In this document: in pieces, positions 9,693 through 19,847 of the stretch
Numbering within the stretch: the stretch's first letter is position 1
How the letters are laid out: each line of letters starts with the position of its first letter
Source of the DNA: Kosakonia cowanii JCM 10956 = DSM 18146
Lineage (GTDB): Bacteria > Pseudomonadota > Gammaproteobacteria > Enterobacterales > Enterobacteriaceae
Direction: 5' to 3'
Assembly: GCF_001975225.1 (NCBI RefSeq)
Contig: NZ_CP019445.1
Span: forward strand, 2,418,001-2,482,000
DNA: 64,000 nucleotides
The notes under the pieces: generated by a model
The model's input: only the letters and a program-made list of their open reading frames with translations
Told to the model about the DNA's origin: nothing
Databases searched by the model: none
Translations under genes and position numbers: made by a program

Positions 9693-10297
9693 TGCAAACC
9701 AGTCCGCTGTTAACGCAGCTTATGGAAGCGTTGCGCTGCCTGCCGGGCGTCGGCCCGAAGTCGGCGCAGCGCATGGCATTTACGCTGCTGCAGCGGGATC
9801 GCAGCGGCGGCATGCGCCTCGCGCAGGCGCTCACCCGGGCGATGTCGGAGATTGGTCACTGCGCGGATTGCCGCACCTTTACCGAGCAGGAGGTGTGTAA
9901 CATCTGCACCAACCCGCGACGTCAGGAAAACGGTCAAATCTGCGTGGTGGAAAGCCCGGCGGACATCTACGCCATTGAGCAAACCGGTCAGTTTTCCGGG
10001 CGCTACTTTGTGCTGATGGGCCACCTGTCGCCACTGGATGGTATCGGGCCGGATGATATCGGTCTCGACCGGCTCGAGCAGCGCCTCGAATCTGAAAAGA
10101 TTCAGGAGGTGATCCTCGCCACCAACCCGACGGTGGAAGGGGAGGCGACCGCTAACTATATTGCCGAGCTGTGCGGGCAATATGGCGTGGAAGCCAGCCG
10201 TATCGCCCACGGCGTGCCGGTGGGCGGCGAGCTGGAGATGGTGGATGGCACCACGCTTTCCCACTCTCTCGCCGGGCGTCACAAGATTCGTTTTTAA
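9692..10297 (+). CDS. recR: RecR, recombination mediator
   Basis: This 201-residue protein (E. coli 201) works with RecF and RecO to load RecA on gapped, SSB-coated DNA. It has a helix-hairpin-helix at the N-terminus ([14 protein letters not shown]), a C4 zinc finger with C57, C60, C69 and C72, and a Toprim domain ([14 protein letters not shown] and following). It is translationally coupled to ybaB. It ends before the htpG heat-shock promoter. Confidence 0.97.
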
Positions 10298-10326
10298 CCA
10301 GACGGGGGCAGAAATTTTTGCCTCCG

Positions 10327-10355
10327 CTTGAAAATCCCCGCCGTTATCCCCACTT
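10327..10355 (+). promoter_or_regulatory. Sigma-32 heat-shock promoter of htpG
   Basis: A -35 element CTTGAAA (10327-10333) is separated by 14 bp from a -10 element CCCCACTT (10348-10355). This fits the sigma-32 consensus CTTGAAA-N(13-15)-CCCCATNT. It lies about 50 bp upstream of the htpG ATG, the expected position for this heat-shock gene. Confidence 0.85.
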
Positions 10356-10406
10356 CTCCCTCAACGCTTTTTCCACCTTGTAAATGGCATTGTTGAGGTT
10401 TTCCCA

Positions 10407-12281
10407 ATGAAAGGACAAGAAACACGTGGCTTCCAGTCAGAAGTAAAACAGCTTCTGCATTTGATGATTCACTCTCTTTATTCCAACAAAGAAATCTTCC
10501 TGCGTGAGCTTATCTCCAACGCCTCGGATGCGGCGGATAAACTGCGTTTCCGCGCGCTCTCTAAACCCGATCTCTATGAAGGCGACGGCGACCTGCGCGT
10601 GCGCGTCTCCTTCGACAAAGAGAAGCGTACCCTGACCATCGCCGATAACGGTATCGGCATGAACCGCGATGAAGTGATTGACCATCTGGGGACGATTGCC
10701 AAATCCGGCACCAAAGCCTTCCTCGAATCGATGGGCTCCGATCAGGCGAAAGATAGCCAGCTGATTGGCCAGTTCGGCGTTGGTTTCTACTCGGCATTTA
10801 TCGTTGCCGACAAAGTGACCGTACGCACCCGCGCGGCGGGCGAAAGCGCGGAAAACGGTGTCTTCTGGGAATCGGAAGGCGCGGGCGAATACACCGTTGC
10901 TGATATCACCAAAGCCGATCGCGGTACCGAGATCACTCTGCATCTGCGCGAAGGGGAAGATGATTTCCTCAACGACTGGCGCGTACGCTCCATCATCAGC
11001 AAATACTCCGACCATATCGCGCTGCCGGTTGAGATCGAAAAACAGGAAGAGAAAGACGGCGAAACCGTTGTCACCTGGGAGAAGATCAACAAGGCACAGG
11101 CGCTGTGGACGCGTAACAAGTCTGAAATCAAAGATGACGAGTACAATGAGTTCTACAAACATATCTCCCATGATTACAGCGATCCGCTGATCTGGAGCCA
11201 TAACCGCGTTGAAGGGAAGCAGGAGTACACCAGCCTGCTCTATATCCCGTCGCAGGCACCGTGGGATATGTGGAACCGCGATCACAAGCACGGCCTGAAA
11301 CTCTACGTTCAGCGCGTCTTTATCATGGATGAAGCCGAGCAGTTTATGCCGAACTACCTGCGTTTCGTGCGCGGGCTGGTCGACTCCAACGATCTGCCGC
11401 TCAACGTCTCCCGTGAAATTCTGCAGGACAGCAGCGTTACCCGCAGCCTGCGCACCGCGCTGACCAAACGCGTGTTGCAGATGCTGGAAAAACTGGCGAA
11501 GGATGACGCGGAAAAATACCAGACCTTCTGGCAGCAGTTCGGCCTGGTGCTGAAAGAGGGGACCGGCGAAGACAGCGGCAACCTGGAAACCATCGCCAAA
11601 CTGCTGCGTTTCGCCTCCACGCACAACGACTCCTCCGCGCAGACCGTGTCGCTGGAAGAGTATGTCTCACGCATGAAAGAGGGCCAGGAGAAGATCTACT
11701 TCATCACCGCCGACAGCTACGCCGCGGCGAAGAGCAGCCCGCACCTTGAGCTGCTGCGTAAGAAAGGCATCGAAGTGCTGCTGCTTTCCGACCGCATTGA
11801 TGAGTGGATGATGAGCTACCTGACCGAGTTCGACGGTAAGCCGTTCCAGTCTGTAGCGAAAGCCGATGCCTCACTGGACAAGCTGGCTGACGAAGTGGAT
11901 GAGACCACCAAAGAAGCGGAAAAAGCGCTGGAGCCGTTTGTTGAGCGCGTGAAAACCCTGCTTGGTGAGCGCGTGAAAGAGGTGCGTCTGACTCACCGTC
12001 TGACCGATACTCCGGCCGTTGTGGTGACCGATGCTGATGAGATGAGCACGCAGATGGCGAAGCTGTTTGCCGCGGCTGGCCAGAGCGCACCGGAAGTGAA
12101 ATACATCTTCGAACTGAACCCGGATCACGCGCTGGTGAAACGCGCGGCGGATACCCAGGACGAAGGGCAGTTTAACCAGTGGGTTGAGCTGCTGCTGGAC
12201 CAGGCGCTGTTTGCCGAACGCGGTACGCTGGAAGATCCAAACCAGTTTATTCGCCGTATGAACCAGCTGCTGGTTTCGTAA
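10407..12281 (+). CDS. htpG: HtpG, bacterial Hsp90 chaperone
   Basis: This 624-residue protein (E. coli 624) is an ATP-dependent cytosolic homodimeric chaperone that acts late in client folding with DnaK. The GHKL ATPase domain is N-terminal, with [21 protein letters not shown] and [11 protein letters not shown]. The middle domain contains the catalytic segment [16 protein letters not shown]. The C-terminal dimerisation domain ends LLVS. A sigma-32 promoter precedes it and a strong terminator follows it, so it is probably monocistronic. Confidence 0.98.
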   Translation: MKGQETRGFQSEVKQLLHLMIHSLYSNKEIFLRELISNASDAADKLRFRALSKPDLYEGDGDLRVRVSFDKEKRTLTIADNGIGMNRDEVIDHLGTIAKSGTKAFLESMGSDQAKDSQLIGQFGVGFYSAFIVADKVTVRTRAAGESAENGVFWESEGAGEYTVADITKADRGTEITLHLREGEDDFLNDWRVRSIISKYSDHIALPVEIEKQEEKDGETVVTWEKINKAQALWTRNKSEIKDDEYNEFYKHISHDYSDPLIWSHNRVEGKQEYTSLLYIPSQAPWDMWNRDHKHGLKLYVQRVFIMDEAEQFMPNYLRFVRGLVDSNDLPLNVSREILQDSSVTRSLRTALTKRVLQMLEKLAKDDAEKYQTFWQQFGLVLKEGTGEDSGNLETIAKLLRFASTHNDSSAQTVSLEEYVSRMKEGQEKIYFITADSYAAAKSSPHLELLRKKGIEVLLLSDRIDEWMMSYLTEFDGKPFQSVAKADASLDKLADEVDETTKEAEKALEPFVERVKTLLGERVKEVRLTHRLTDTPAVVVTDADEMSTQMAKLFAAAGQSAPEVKYIFELNPDHALVKRAADTQDEGQFNQWVELLLDQALFAERGTLEDPNQFIRRMNQLLVS

Positions 12282-12290
12282 GCTGCACCA

Positions 12291-12316
12291 GGGAGGCCAC
12301 CGCGCCTCCCTTTTTT
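12291..12316 (+). terminator. Rho-independent terminator of htpG
   Basis: A GGGAGGC/GCCTCCC 7-bp stem with a 6-nt loop is followed by six T, starting 10 nt after the htpG stop. Confidence 0.92.
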
Positions 12317-12418
12317 ATTCCCGCTTTTGCCGTTTAAGAAAAAGGTAGCATTACCGTTTCAGCGTCCGCGCCTTTCTTGAGCCTGCCTCCTCTTGATGGT
12401 ATCTTTTAGCGCTTTTGA

Positions 12419-13096
<678 letters not shown>

Positions 13097-13102
13097 TTTC
13101 CA

Positions 13103-13129
13103 TTTCCCCCGGCTATGTGTCGGGGGAAA
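13103..13129 (+). terminator. Hairpin downstream of adk
   Basis: A perfect 9-bp stem TTTCCCCCG/CGGGGGAAA with a 9-nt loop begins 6 nt after the adk stop. The 3' side lacks a proper U-tract, so it may be a terminator or an mRNA-stabilising hairpin. Confidence 0.65.
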
Positions 13130-13208
13130 CTATCAATCACAGCAATTGGTTCCGTTTACCCGCTTTTCGGCTACAATAATCAACCAGTTAAATGGTTAAG
13201 AGGCGCGA

Positions 13209-14171
13209 ATGAGTCAGGCAAAAACGGGCATTTTGTTGGCCAATCTCGGCACCCCCGATGCACCCACCCCCCAGGCCGTTAAACGGTATCTGCGGCAGTT
13301 CTTAAGCGACAGACGCGTGGTCGATACGCCCCGCTTGCTGTGGTGGCCGCTGTTACGCGGCGTGATCCTGCCTATTCGTTCTCCCCGCGTGGCGAAACTC
13401 TATAAATCCGTCTGGATGGAAGAGGGCTCACCATTAATGGTCTACAGCCGCAGGCAGGAAAAGGCGTTAGCCGCTCGCTTGCCGGATGTGCCTGTTGCGC
13501 TCGGCATGAGCTACGGTTCACCGTCGCTGGAGAGCGCGGTCGAGGCGCTGATGGCGCAGGGCGTCGAACATATCGTTGTGCTCACGCTCTACCCGCAGTA
13601 CTCCTGCTCGACGGTTGCCGCCGTCTGGGATGAGCTGGCGCGTATTCTCGGCAAAAAACGTTTTATCCCCGGCATCTCCTTTATTCGCGACTACGCTGAT
13701 AACGCAGACTACATCGCGGCGTTAGCGAACAGCGTGCGCGCCTCATTTGCGCAGCATGGCGAACCGGATCTGCTCCTGCTCTCCTACCACGGTATTCCAC
13801 AGCGTTACGCCTCGCAGGGGGATGACTACCCGCAGCGCTGCCGCGATACCACCCGTGAGCTGGTTTCCGCTCTCGACCTGCCGCCGGAGAAGGTGATGAT
13901 GACCTTCCAGTCGCGCTTTGGCCGCGAGCCGTGGCTGACGCCTTACACCGATGAGACGCTGAAAATGCTCGGTGAGAAGGGCGTGAAGCATATTCAGGTG
14001 ATGTCACCGGGCTTTGCCGCCGACTGCCTGGAGACGCTGGAGGAGATCGCTGTGCAGAACCGCGAGTTCTTCCTCGAAGCCGGGGGCGAAAAGTATGAAT
14101 ACATTCCTGCGCTGAATGATTCACCGGAACATATTGAGATGATGGTCAACTTAACGGCCAAATATCGCTGA
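13209..14171 (+). CDS. hemH: HemH, ferrochelatase
   Basis: HemH inserts Fe2+ into protoporphyrin IX in the last step of protoheme synthesis and is membrane-associated. Length is 320 residues, as in E. coli. Family signatures are present: the N-terminal [22 protein letters not shown], the active-site His in LLLSYHGIP, and the acidic pocket in [16 protein letters not shown]. In E. coli aes lies between hemH and gsk; here only 61 bp separate hemH from gsk, so aes is missing from this locus. Confidence 0.97.
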   Translation: MSQAKTGILLANLGTPDAPTPQAVKRYLRQFLSDRRVVDTPRLLWWPLLRGVILPIRSPRVAKLYKSVWMEEGSPLMVYSRRQEKALAARLPDVPVALGMSYGSPSLESAVEALMAQGVEHIVVLTLYPQYSCSTVAAVWDELARILGKKRFIPGISFIRDYADNADYIAALANSVRASFAQHGEPDLLLLSYHGIPQRYASQGDDYPQRCRDTTRELVSALDLPPEKVMMTFQSRFGREPWLTPYTDETLKMLGEKGVKHIQVMSPGFAADCLETLEEIAVQNREFFLEAGGEKYEYIPALNDSPEHIEMMVNLTAKYR

Positions 14172-14180
14172 TCGCTGCGC

Positions 14181-14210
14181 GGGCCGAGTGTGATACCATG
14201 CACGGCCCGA
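14181..14210 (+). terminator. Hairpin between hemH and gsk
   Basis: A 7-bp perfect stem CGGGCCG/CGGCCCG with a 16-nt loop lies 9 nt after the hemH stop, without a U-tract. It is a possible weak terminator or processing hairpin. Confidence 0.4.
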
Positions 14211-14232
14211 ATGTATTGCACGTAGCACAAAG

Positions 14233-15537
14233 ATGAAATTTCCCGGTAAACGTAAGTCCAAACACTATTTCCCCGTCAACGCCCGCGACCCCTTATTGCA
14301 GCAAATCCAGCCTGAGAGCGAAACCGGCACCAGCTGGGTGGTCGGCATCGACCAGACGCTGGTGGATATCGAAGCGAAAGTGGATGATGCGTTTATCGCA
14401 CGTTTCGGCCTCAGTGCGGGCCATTCGCTGGTGATCGCCGATGATGTCGCCGAAGCGCTCTATCAGGAACTGGTGAGCAATAACCTGATTACCCACCAGT
14501 TTGCCGGCGGCACCATTGGCAATACCCTGCACAACTACTCGGTGTTGGCCGATGACCGCTCGGTGCTGCTGGGCGTGATGTGCGACAACGTGCAAATCGG
14601 CGGTTACGCTTACCGTTACCTCTGCAACACCTCCAGCCGTACCGATCTTAACTACCTGCAGGGCGTTGAGGGTGCAATTGGCCGCTGCTTTACGCTGGTC
14701 AGCGACAGCGGTGAGCGCACCTTCGCCATCAGCCCCGGTCATATGAACCAGCTGCGCCCGGAAAGTATTTCTGAAGAGGTGATTGCTGGCGCCTCCGCGC
14801 TGGTGCTCTCCTCCTATTTAGTGCGCTGTAAGCCCGGCGAGCCGATGCCGGAGGCGACCATGCAGGCGGTGGCCTATGCCAAAAAGCACAATGTGCCGGT
14901 GGTGCTGACGCTGGGTACCAAATACGTTATCGCCGATAACGTGCCGTGGTGGCGCGACTTCCTCAAAGAGAACGTCTCGATTCTGGCGATGAATGAAGAG
15001 GAGGGGCACGCCCTGACCGGTGAGAGCGATCCGCTGATGGCGGCGGATAAAGCGCTGGACTGGGTCGATCTGGTGCTCTGCACCGCCGGGCCGGTCGGCT
15101 TATATATGGCGGGCTTTACCGAAGATGAGGCGAAGCGCAAAACCCAGCACCCGCTGCTGCCGGGCGCGATTGCCGAATTTAACCAGTATGAGTTTAGCCG
15201 TGCGATCCGTCATAAGGATTGCGAGCATCCGCTGCGCATCTACTCCCATATCGCCCCCTATATGGGCGGGCCGGAGAAGATCATGAACACCAACGGCGCA
15301 GGCGATGGCGCGCTGGCGGCGCTGCTGCATGATATTACTGCTAATAACTATCACCGTAATAACGTGCCAAATTCCAGTAAGCATAACTTCAGCTGGCTGA
15401 CCTACTCGTCGCTGGCGCAGGTGTGCAAATACGCGAACCGCGTCAGTTACCAGGTGCTGAACCAGCACTCCCCGCGCTTAACCCGCGGCCTGCCGGAGCG
15501 GGAAGATAGCCTCGAAGAGGCGTACTGGGAGCGTTAA
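14233..15537 (+). CDS. gsk: Gsk, inosine-guanosine kinase
   Basis: Gsk phosphorylates guanosine and inosine to GMP and IMP in purine salvage. It has 434 residues, as in E. coli, and the PfkB/ribokinase fold. The catalytic signature NTNGAGDGALAALLHD sits near residue 355, with the general base Asp in GAGD. The N-terminal MKFPGKRKSKHYFPV is typical. It is followed by a REP sequence and a long non-coding interval before the convergent ybaL. Confidence 0.96.
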   Translation: MKFPGKRKSKHYFPVNARDPLLQQIQPESETGTSWVVGIDQTLVDIEAKVDDAFIARFGLSAGHSLVIADDVAEALYQELVSNNLITHQFAGGTIGNTLHNYSVLADDRSVLLGVMCDNVQIGGYAYRYLCNTSSRTDLNYLQGVEGAIGRCFTLVSDSGERTFAISPGHMNQLRPESISEEVIAGASALVLSSYLVRCKPGEPMPEATMQAVAYAKKHNVPVVLTLGTKYVIADNVPWWRDFLKENVSILAMNEEEGHALTGESDPLMAADKALDWVDLVLCTAGPVGLYMAGFTEDEAKRKTQHPLLPGAIAEFNQYEFSRAIRHKDCEHPLRIYSHIAPYMGGPEKIMNTNGAGDGALAALLHDITANNYHRNNVPNSSKHNFSWLTYSSLAQVCKYANRVSYQVLNQHSPRLTRGLPEREDSLEEAYWER

Positions 15538-15589
15538 GGATAAGGCCAGTAACGAAGCCGCGTAATTGTACCCGTGTTGCTGAAACGGC

Positions 15590-15622
15590 GTAGGCCGGAT
15601 AAGCGCTAGCGCCATCCGGCAA
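15590..15622. repeat. REP (palindromic unit) downstream of gsk
   Basis: Imperfect palindrome GTAGGCCGGATAAGCG...CGCCATCCGGCAA, the classic enterobacterial REP/PU form that recurs at about 15958, 36014, 38836, 40281 and 48479 in this window. It lies between the convergent genes gsk and ybaL, where such units typically stabilise or terminate mRNA. Confidence 0.9.
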
Positions 15623-15654
15623 TCTATCAGCGATACCGACTTTGCTTTTATCTC

Positions 15655-15930
15655 TAATATGACAGCGGGGGTGTTGTGTCCCCGCTGAAATCGGCGAACC
15701 GAAGCGTGAATGACAAGGTCTGGACGCCATGGATGGCGGACAGAGGCGAACCGAGACAGGATGTCGAGTCGAGCCGGCCGCAGTCGGGCACGCGGGAGGT
15801 GAGCGCAGTGCGCAGCACCGATTTCCTCGCGGGGCCGCGGGGATTGATAAGGGGAGCGCGGCCGCTTCCCTTATCCCGTTCACCGCATAAGAGGTCAATG
15901 AAACTCCCCCACGCCTGGTGAACGGAATAA
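15655..15930. ncRNA. Structured intergenic element, candidate non-coding RNA or repeat (unnamed)
   Basis: The interval between gsk and ybaL carries four clean inverted repeats. Stem 1 is CAGCGGGG/CCCCGCTG (15663-15670 with 15680-15687). Stem 2 is CGCCAT/ATGGCG (15725-15738). Stem 3 is a 13-bp arm at 15846-15858 pairing with 15863-15875 around the tetraloop CGGC, with one G-U. An outer 9-bp repeat CCGTTCACC/GGTGAACGG spans 15876-15884 and 15917-15925. GGCGAACCGA occurs twice (15693-15702 and 15745-15754). An 81-codon frame (15676-15921) crosses all of these and ends in the outer repeat, so it looks spurious. I believe similar sequences recur between genes in related genomes, but I cannot verify that here. 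Confidence 0.5.
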
Positions 15931-15957
15931 TACCACCAGAGCCATATGAAAACCCCA

Positions 15958-15997
15958 TTGCCGGATGGCGCGTTGCACGCTTATCCGGCCTACGCGG
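15958..15997. repeat. REP overlapping the 3' end of ybaL
   Basis: Palindrome TTGCCGGATGGCGCG...CGCTTATCCGGCCTACGCGG. Its 3' arm includes the CTA at 15990-15992 that is the ybaL stop codon (TAG on the minus strand), so the repeat supplies the last residues and the stop of that gene. Confidence 0.9.
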
Positions 15998-17672
15998 TTT
16001 CAGCGGCTTCATTTCCCGCTGGCGTATTCGCCAGAATATTCAACATCGTATTGGCGATCTCGCGCTCACCCATCACCACCTGGTTTGCACCGCGTTCGCT
16101 GATGTAATCCACCTCATCGTCATAATGGGCGCGGGCGATAATCTCAATGTTCGGGCACTTCTCGCGCGCGGTGGCGACAATCTCACCCGCTTCATAACCA
16201 TTCGGAATGGTCAACAGCAGCCAGCGGGCGCAATCCAGATGCGCCAGATTCATAATCTCTTCATTCGCCGCGTTGCCCAGCACCGCGCGAACACCGCGCT
16301 CGCGCAGCTCATCCACCCGCGTGCGGGAGGTTTCAATCACCACCAGCGGAATGCCCTGGGCAATCAGCTTCTCGCCGAGCAGGCTGCCGACGCGGCCAAA
16401 GCCGACCAGCAGCGCATGGTTGCAGATATCAACCGGGATCTGCTTCTCATCTTCCGTCGCCTCTTCCAGCGTCTGCTCCTCTAGCGTCTCGGTCTTATCG
16501 AGATATTTCTCGAGGATCGTAAAGAGGATTGGGTTGAGCATAATCGACAGGATCGCCCCTGCCAGCACCAGGTTTTGCCCCTCCTGCGGCAGCAGATCCA
16601 GCGCCATCCCCAGCCCTGCAAGAATAAAGGCGAACTCACCAATCTGCGCGAGGCTGGCGGCGATGGTTAATGCGGTACGCGGCGAGTGGCCAAACATGCG
16701 CACCAGCAGAAAAGCCGCCGCCGATTTACCAAAGACAATAATTGCCAGCGTTGCCAGCACCGCCAGCGGCTGATCGACAAGGATCATCGGATCGAACAGC
16801 ATGCCGACGGAGACGAAGAAGAGCACCGCAAAAGCATCGCGCAGCGGTAGCGTGTCGTGGGCCGCGCGGTGGCTCAGCTCGGACTCATTAAGCACCATGC
16901 CGGCGAAGAAGGCACCGAGGGCGAAGGAGACATCAAACAGCTCAACCGCGCCGAAGGCGATACCGAGCGCCAGCGCCAGCACCGAAAGGGTAAACAGCTC
17001 GCGGGATCCGGTCGCGGCGCTGCGCGCCATGATCCACGGTACCAGGCGGCGACCGACCAGCATCATAATGGCGATAAAGGCCACCACTTTACCGATGGTG
17101 ATGCCCATATCCACCGCCAGCGAGGCAAGGCCGACATCGCCTTTCTCCATCATGCCCGCTACTGCGGGCAGCAGCACCAGCGTTAACACCATCACCAGGT
17201 CTTCAACGATCAGCCAGCCGATGGCAATCTGCCCGCGCTGGCTATCCACCAGCTGTCGCTCCTCAAGGGCGCGCAGCAGCACCACGGTACTGGCGGTTGA
17301 GAGACAGAGACCAAAGACGATGCCGGTCATCAGCGACCAGCCAAGCCCGGCGGAGAGCGCCATACCCAGCAGCGTCGCGACGGCTATCTGTGCGATGGCA
17401 CCGGGAATGGCGATGGCCTTTACCGCCATCAAATCCTTCAGGGAGAAGTGCAGACCGACGCCAAACATCAGCAGTATCACGCCCAGCTCCGCCAGTTCGG
17501 GTGCCAGTTTGGTGTCCGCCACAAAACCCGGCGTAAACGGCCCTGATAACACGCCCGCTAATAAGTAGCCCACCAGAGGGGAAATGCGCAGTTTGTTGGC
17601 AATCATGCCGAGGATAAAAGCGAGCACAAGCCCGCCGACAATGGTGGTAATAAGCGGTGTGGCGTGATGCAT
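15990..17672 (-). CDS. ybaL: YbaL, CPA2-family cation:proton antiporter with RCK domain (KefB/C-like)
   Basis: This 560-residue protein (E. coli 558) is a predicted monovalent cation/proton antiporter of the inner membrane. About twelve membrane helices fill residues 1-390, with typical GLCLSTASTVVLLRALEER and LAQIGEFAFILAGLGMAL. A cytosolic linker (EEQTLEEATEDEKQIP) leads to a TrkA-N/RCK Rossmann domain starting at HALLVGFGRVGSLLGEKL. The final residues (AGNEAAETA) differ from E. coli because a REP element forms the end of the frame. The gene is oriented toward gsk; fsr, its neighbour in E. coli, is absent. Confidence 0.94.
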   Translation of the reverse strand: MHHATPLITTIVGGLVLAFILGMIANKLRISPLVGYLLAGVLSGPFTPGFVADTKLAPELAELGVILLMFGVGLHFSLKDLMAVKAIAIPGAIAQIAVATLLGMALSAGLGWSLMTGIVFGLCLSTASTVVLLRALEERQLVDSQRGQIAIGWLIVEDLVMVLTLVLLPAVAGMMEKGDVGLASLAVDMGITIGKVVAFIAIMMLVGRRLVPWIMARSAATGSRELFTLSVLALALGIAFGAVELFDVSFALGAFFAGMVLNESELSHRAAHDTLPLRDAFAVLFFVSVGMLFDPMILVDQPLAVLATLAIIVFGKSAAAFLLVRMFGHSPRTALTIAASLAQIGEFAFILAGLGMALDLLPQEGQNLVLAGAILSIMLNPILFTILEKYLDKTETLEEQTLEEATEDEKQIPVDICNHALLVGFGRVGSLLGEKLIAQGIPLVVIETSRTRVDELRERGVRAVLGNAANEEIMNLAHLDCARWLLLTIPNGYEAGEIVATAREKCPNIEIIARAHYDDEVDYISERGANQVVMGEREIANTMLNILANTPAGNEAAETA

Positions 17673-18190
17673 TCCGTCTCCTTTCGTTGATGCGTGGATC
17701 CCACGGTCGTCGACCGATAGCTAAGTAACAGTTTATGACAATTTTGCCGGCTGCGTTTGTTAATAATTGTTGAATTATGAAGAAAACAGCAATTTGGATG
17801 AAAAAAATCGCCAACCGGCTCTGCCATAACATAACTAAGGGCGCTAACGCCGTTTTAAAGGATAAACGGCAGAGAAAACTAGGGCTTTCCCCGGGCAGAA
17901 AGGCAGGGAAGTCAGCGTGATGGTGAGCGAATATGGTGATCATCCTGTGTAAACAGGGGAAGATGCGCTTTCTGCCTGCTCATGCAATGCAACCGCGCAT
18001 CGCTACGCTTGTTGCGCTCGCGCGTCCGCAAGATTGGGTTTGCAGCACGCTTACGCAGAATGAAGGGGCAGGCAGGAAATAAAAAGTGACGCGTAACAAA
18101 CGCTGCCTGGCAGAGTCACCAGAACTTATTTGTCTATTATTGACGAGCGCTGTATTTTCTCCTTTCACCAATGGGGTCAGGGAGAGAAGC
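17673..18190. other. Intergenic region ybaL-ushA, no convincing gene
   Basis: This 518-bp divergent region replaces the place of fsr in E. coli. It should hold the promoters of ybaL and ushA. A near-perfect inverted repeat, TTTCTGCCTGC (about 17967) and GCAGGCAGGAAA (about 18067), brackets about 90 bp of GC-rich sequence. A basic 47-codon frame at 17777-17920 (MKKTAIWMKK...) lacks a clear ribosome site and is not called. I recognise no fsr remnant. Confidence 0.6.
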
Positions 18191-19843
18191 ATGAGCGTGT
18201 TAAAGAAGAGTATTACGGTGAGCCTGCTGGCGGCGATGGGCGCATTAAGCCTGCCGGCGCAGGCTTACGAGCAGGATAAAACCTATAACATCACCATCCT
18301 GCACACGAACGATCACCACGGTCACTTCTGGCGCAGCGAGTATGGCGAATATGGCCTCTCGGCGCAGAAGACGCTGGTGGACGGCATTCGCAAAGAGGTG
18401 GCGGCGCAGGGCGGCAGCGTGCTGCTGCTTTCAGGCGGTGACATCAATACCGGCGTCCCGGAGTCCGATTTGCAGGATGCCGAGCCCGATTTCCGCGGCA
18501 TGAACCTTATTGGTTATGACGCAATGGCGGTCGGCAACCACGAGTTCGACAATCCGATGAGCGTCCTGCGCCAGCAGGAGAAGTGGGCGAAGTTCCCCTT
18601 CCTCTCCGCCAATATCTACCAGAAGAGCACCAATCAGCGCCTCTTTAAGCCGTGGATGATCTTCAACCGCGAAGGGCTGAAAATTGCCGTGATCGGCCTG
18701 ACCACCGACGACACGGCCAAAATCGGTAACCCGGAGTACTTCACTGATATCGAGTTCCGCCAACCGGCTGCCGAAGCGAAGCTGGTCATTGATGAACTGA
18801 ATCAAAATGAAAAACCGGATGTGATTATCGCCACCACCCATATGGGCCATTACGACAACGGCGAGCATGGTTCCAACGCGCCGGGCGACGTCGAAATGGC
18901 GCGCAGCCTGCCGAAAGGGGCGCTGGCGCTGATTGTGGGCGGTCACTCACAGGATCCGGTCTGCATGGCCTCGGAGAATAAAAAACAGGCCGATTATGTG
19001 CCCGGCACACCGTGCGCACCGGATCAGCAAAACGGCACCTGGATTGTGCAGGCCCATGAGTGGGGTAAATACGTTGGTCGCGCGGATTTTCAGTTCCGTA
19101 ACGGCGAGATGAAACTGGTGCGCTACCAGCTCATCCCGGTCAACCTGAAGAAGAAAGTGACCTACGACAACGGCAAAAGCGAACGCGTGCTCTACACGCC
19201 GGAAATTGCCGAAAACGCGCAGATGCTCTCGCTGCTGACGCCGTTCCAGAACAAAGGCAAAGCGCAGTTGGGCGTGAAGATTGGTAGTACGACGGGCCGC
19301 CTTGAGGGGGATCGCAGCAAAGTGCGCTTTGTGCAGACCAACCTGGCGCGGGTACTGCTTGCGGCGCAGATGGCGCGCACCGGCGCGGATCTGGCGGTGA
19401 TGAGCGGCGGCGGCGTTCGCGACAGCATTGAAGCAGGCGATATCACCTATAAAGATGTGCTGAAAGTGCAGCCGTTTGGTAACACCGTCGCCTACGTCAA
19501 TCTTACGGGTAAAGAGCTGCTGGATTACCTGACAGCAGTAGCGCAGATGAAGCCCGATTCCGGCGCCTACCCGCAGTTTGCCAACGTCAGTTTTGTAGCG
19601 AAAGGCGGCCAGCTGAGCGACGTGAAGATCAAAGGCGAACCGCTGGATGAGGCGAAAAGCTACCGTCTGGCGACCCTGAGCTTCAACGCCACCGGCGGTG
19701 ATGGTTATCCGCGGCTGGATGATAAAGCCGGGTACGTGAACACCGGCTTTATTGACGCTGAAGTGCTGAAAGAGTTCATCCAGAACAACTCACCGCTGGA
19801 TGTGAATGCTTACGAACCGAAAGGCGAAGTGAGCTGGCAGTAA
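18191..19843 (+). CDS. ushA: UshA, periplasmic 5'-nucleotidase/UDP-sugar hydrolase
   Basis: UshA hydrolyses UDP-glucose and 5'-nucleotides in the periplasm so nucleosides can be taken up. It has 550 residues, as in E. coli. The frame is open from 18086, but the ATG at 18191 (MSVLKKSITV), with GGAGAG just upstream, gives a 25-residue signal peptide cleaved after AQA. The metallophosphoesterase domain has LHTNDHHGHF, GGDINTG, GNHEFD, THMGHYDNGEHG and GGHSQDP. The C-terminal nucleotidase domain has MSGGGVRDSIEAGDI and NATGGDGYPRL. It converges on ybaK with only 4 bp between. Confidence 0.97.
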   Translation: MSVLKKSITVSLLAAMGALSLPAQAYEQDKTYNITILHTNDHHGHFWRSEYGEYGLSAQKTLVDGIRKEVAAQGGSVLLLSGGDINTGVPESDLQDAEPDFRGMNLIGYDAMAVGNHEFDNPMSVLRQQEKWAKFPFLSANIYQKSTNQRLFKPWMIFNREGLKIAVIGLTTDDTAKIGNPEYFTDIEFRQPAAEAKLVIDELNQNEKPDVIIATTHMGHYDNGEHGSNAPGDVEMARSLPKGALALIVGGHSQDPVCMASENKKQADYVPGTPCAPDQQNGTWIVQAHEWGKYVGRADFQFRNGEMKLVRYQLIPVNLKKKVTYDNGKSERVLYTPEIAENAQMLSLLTPFQNKGKAQLGVKIGSTTGRLEGDRSKVRFVQTNLARVLLAAQMARTGADLAVMSGGGVRDSIEAGDITYKDVLKVQPFGNTVAYVNLTGKELLDYLTAVAQMKPDSGAYPQFANVSFVAKGGQLSDVKIKGEPLDEAKSYRLATLSFNATGGDGYPRLDDKAGYVNTGFIDAEVLKEFIQNNSPLDVNAYEPKGEVSWQ

Positions 19844-19847
19844 CGCC

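Noticed and set aside
10437..11624. 395-codon minus-strand ORF within htpG
   Set aside because: Antisense shadow of a highly conserved gene; long open antisense frames follow from its codon bias.
15676..15921. 81-codon ORF between gsk and ybaL
   Set aside because: It lies across four RNA-like inverted repeats, begins near a stem, ends in the outer repeat and has no convincing ribosome site or protein-like composition.
15655..15930. ERIC element
   Set aside because: Neither the ERIC core palindrome nor its 127-bp length is present.
17777..17920. Basic 47-codon frame MKKTAIWMKK... between ybaL and ushA
   Set aside because: No Shine-Dalgarno, lysine-rich by AT content, no family recognised.
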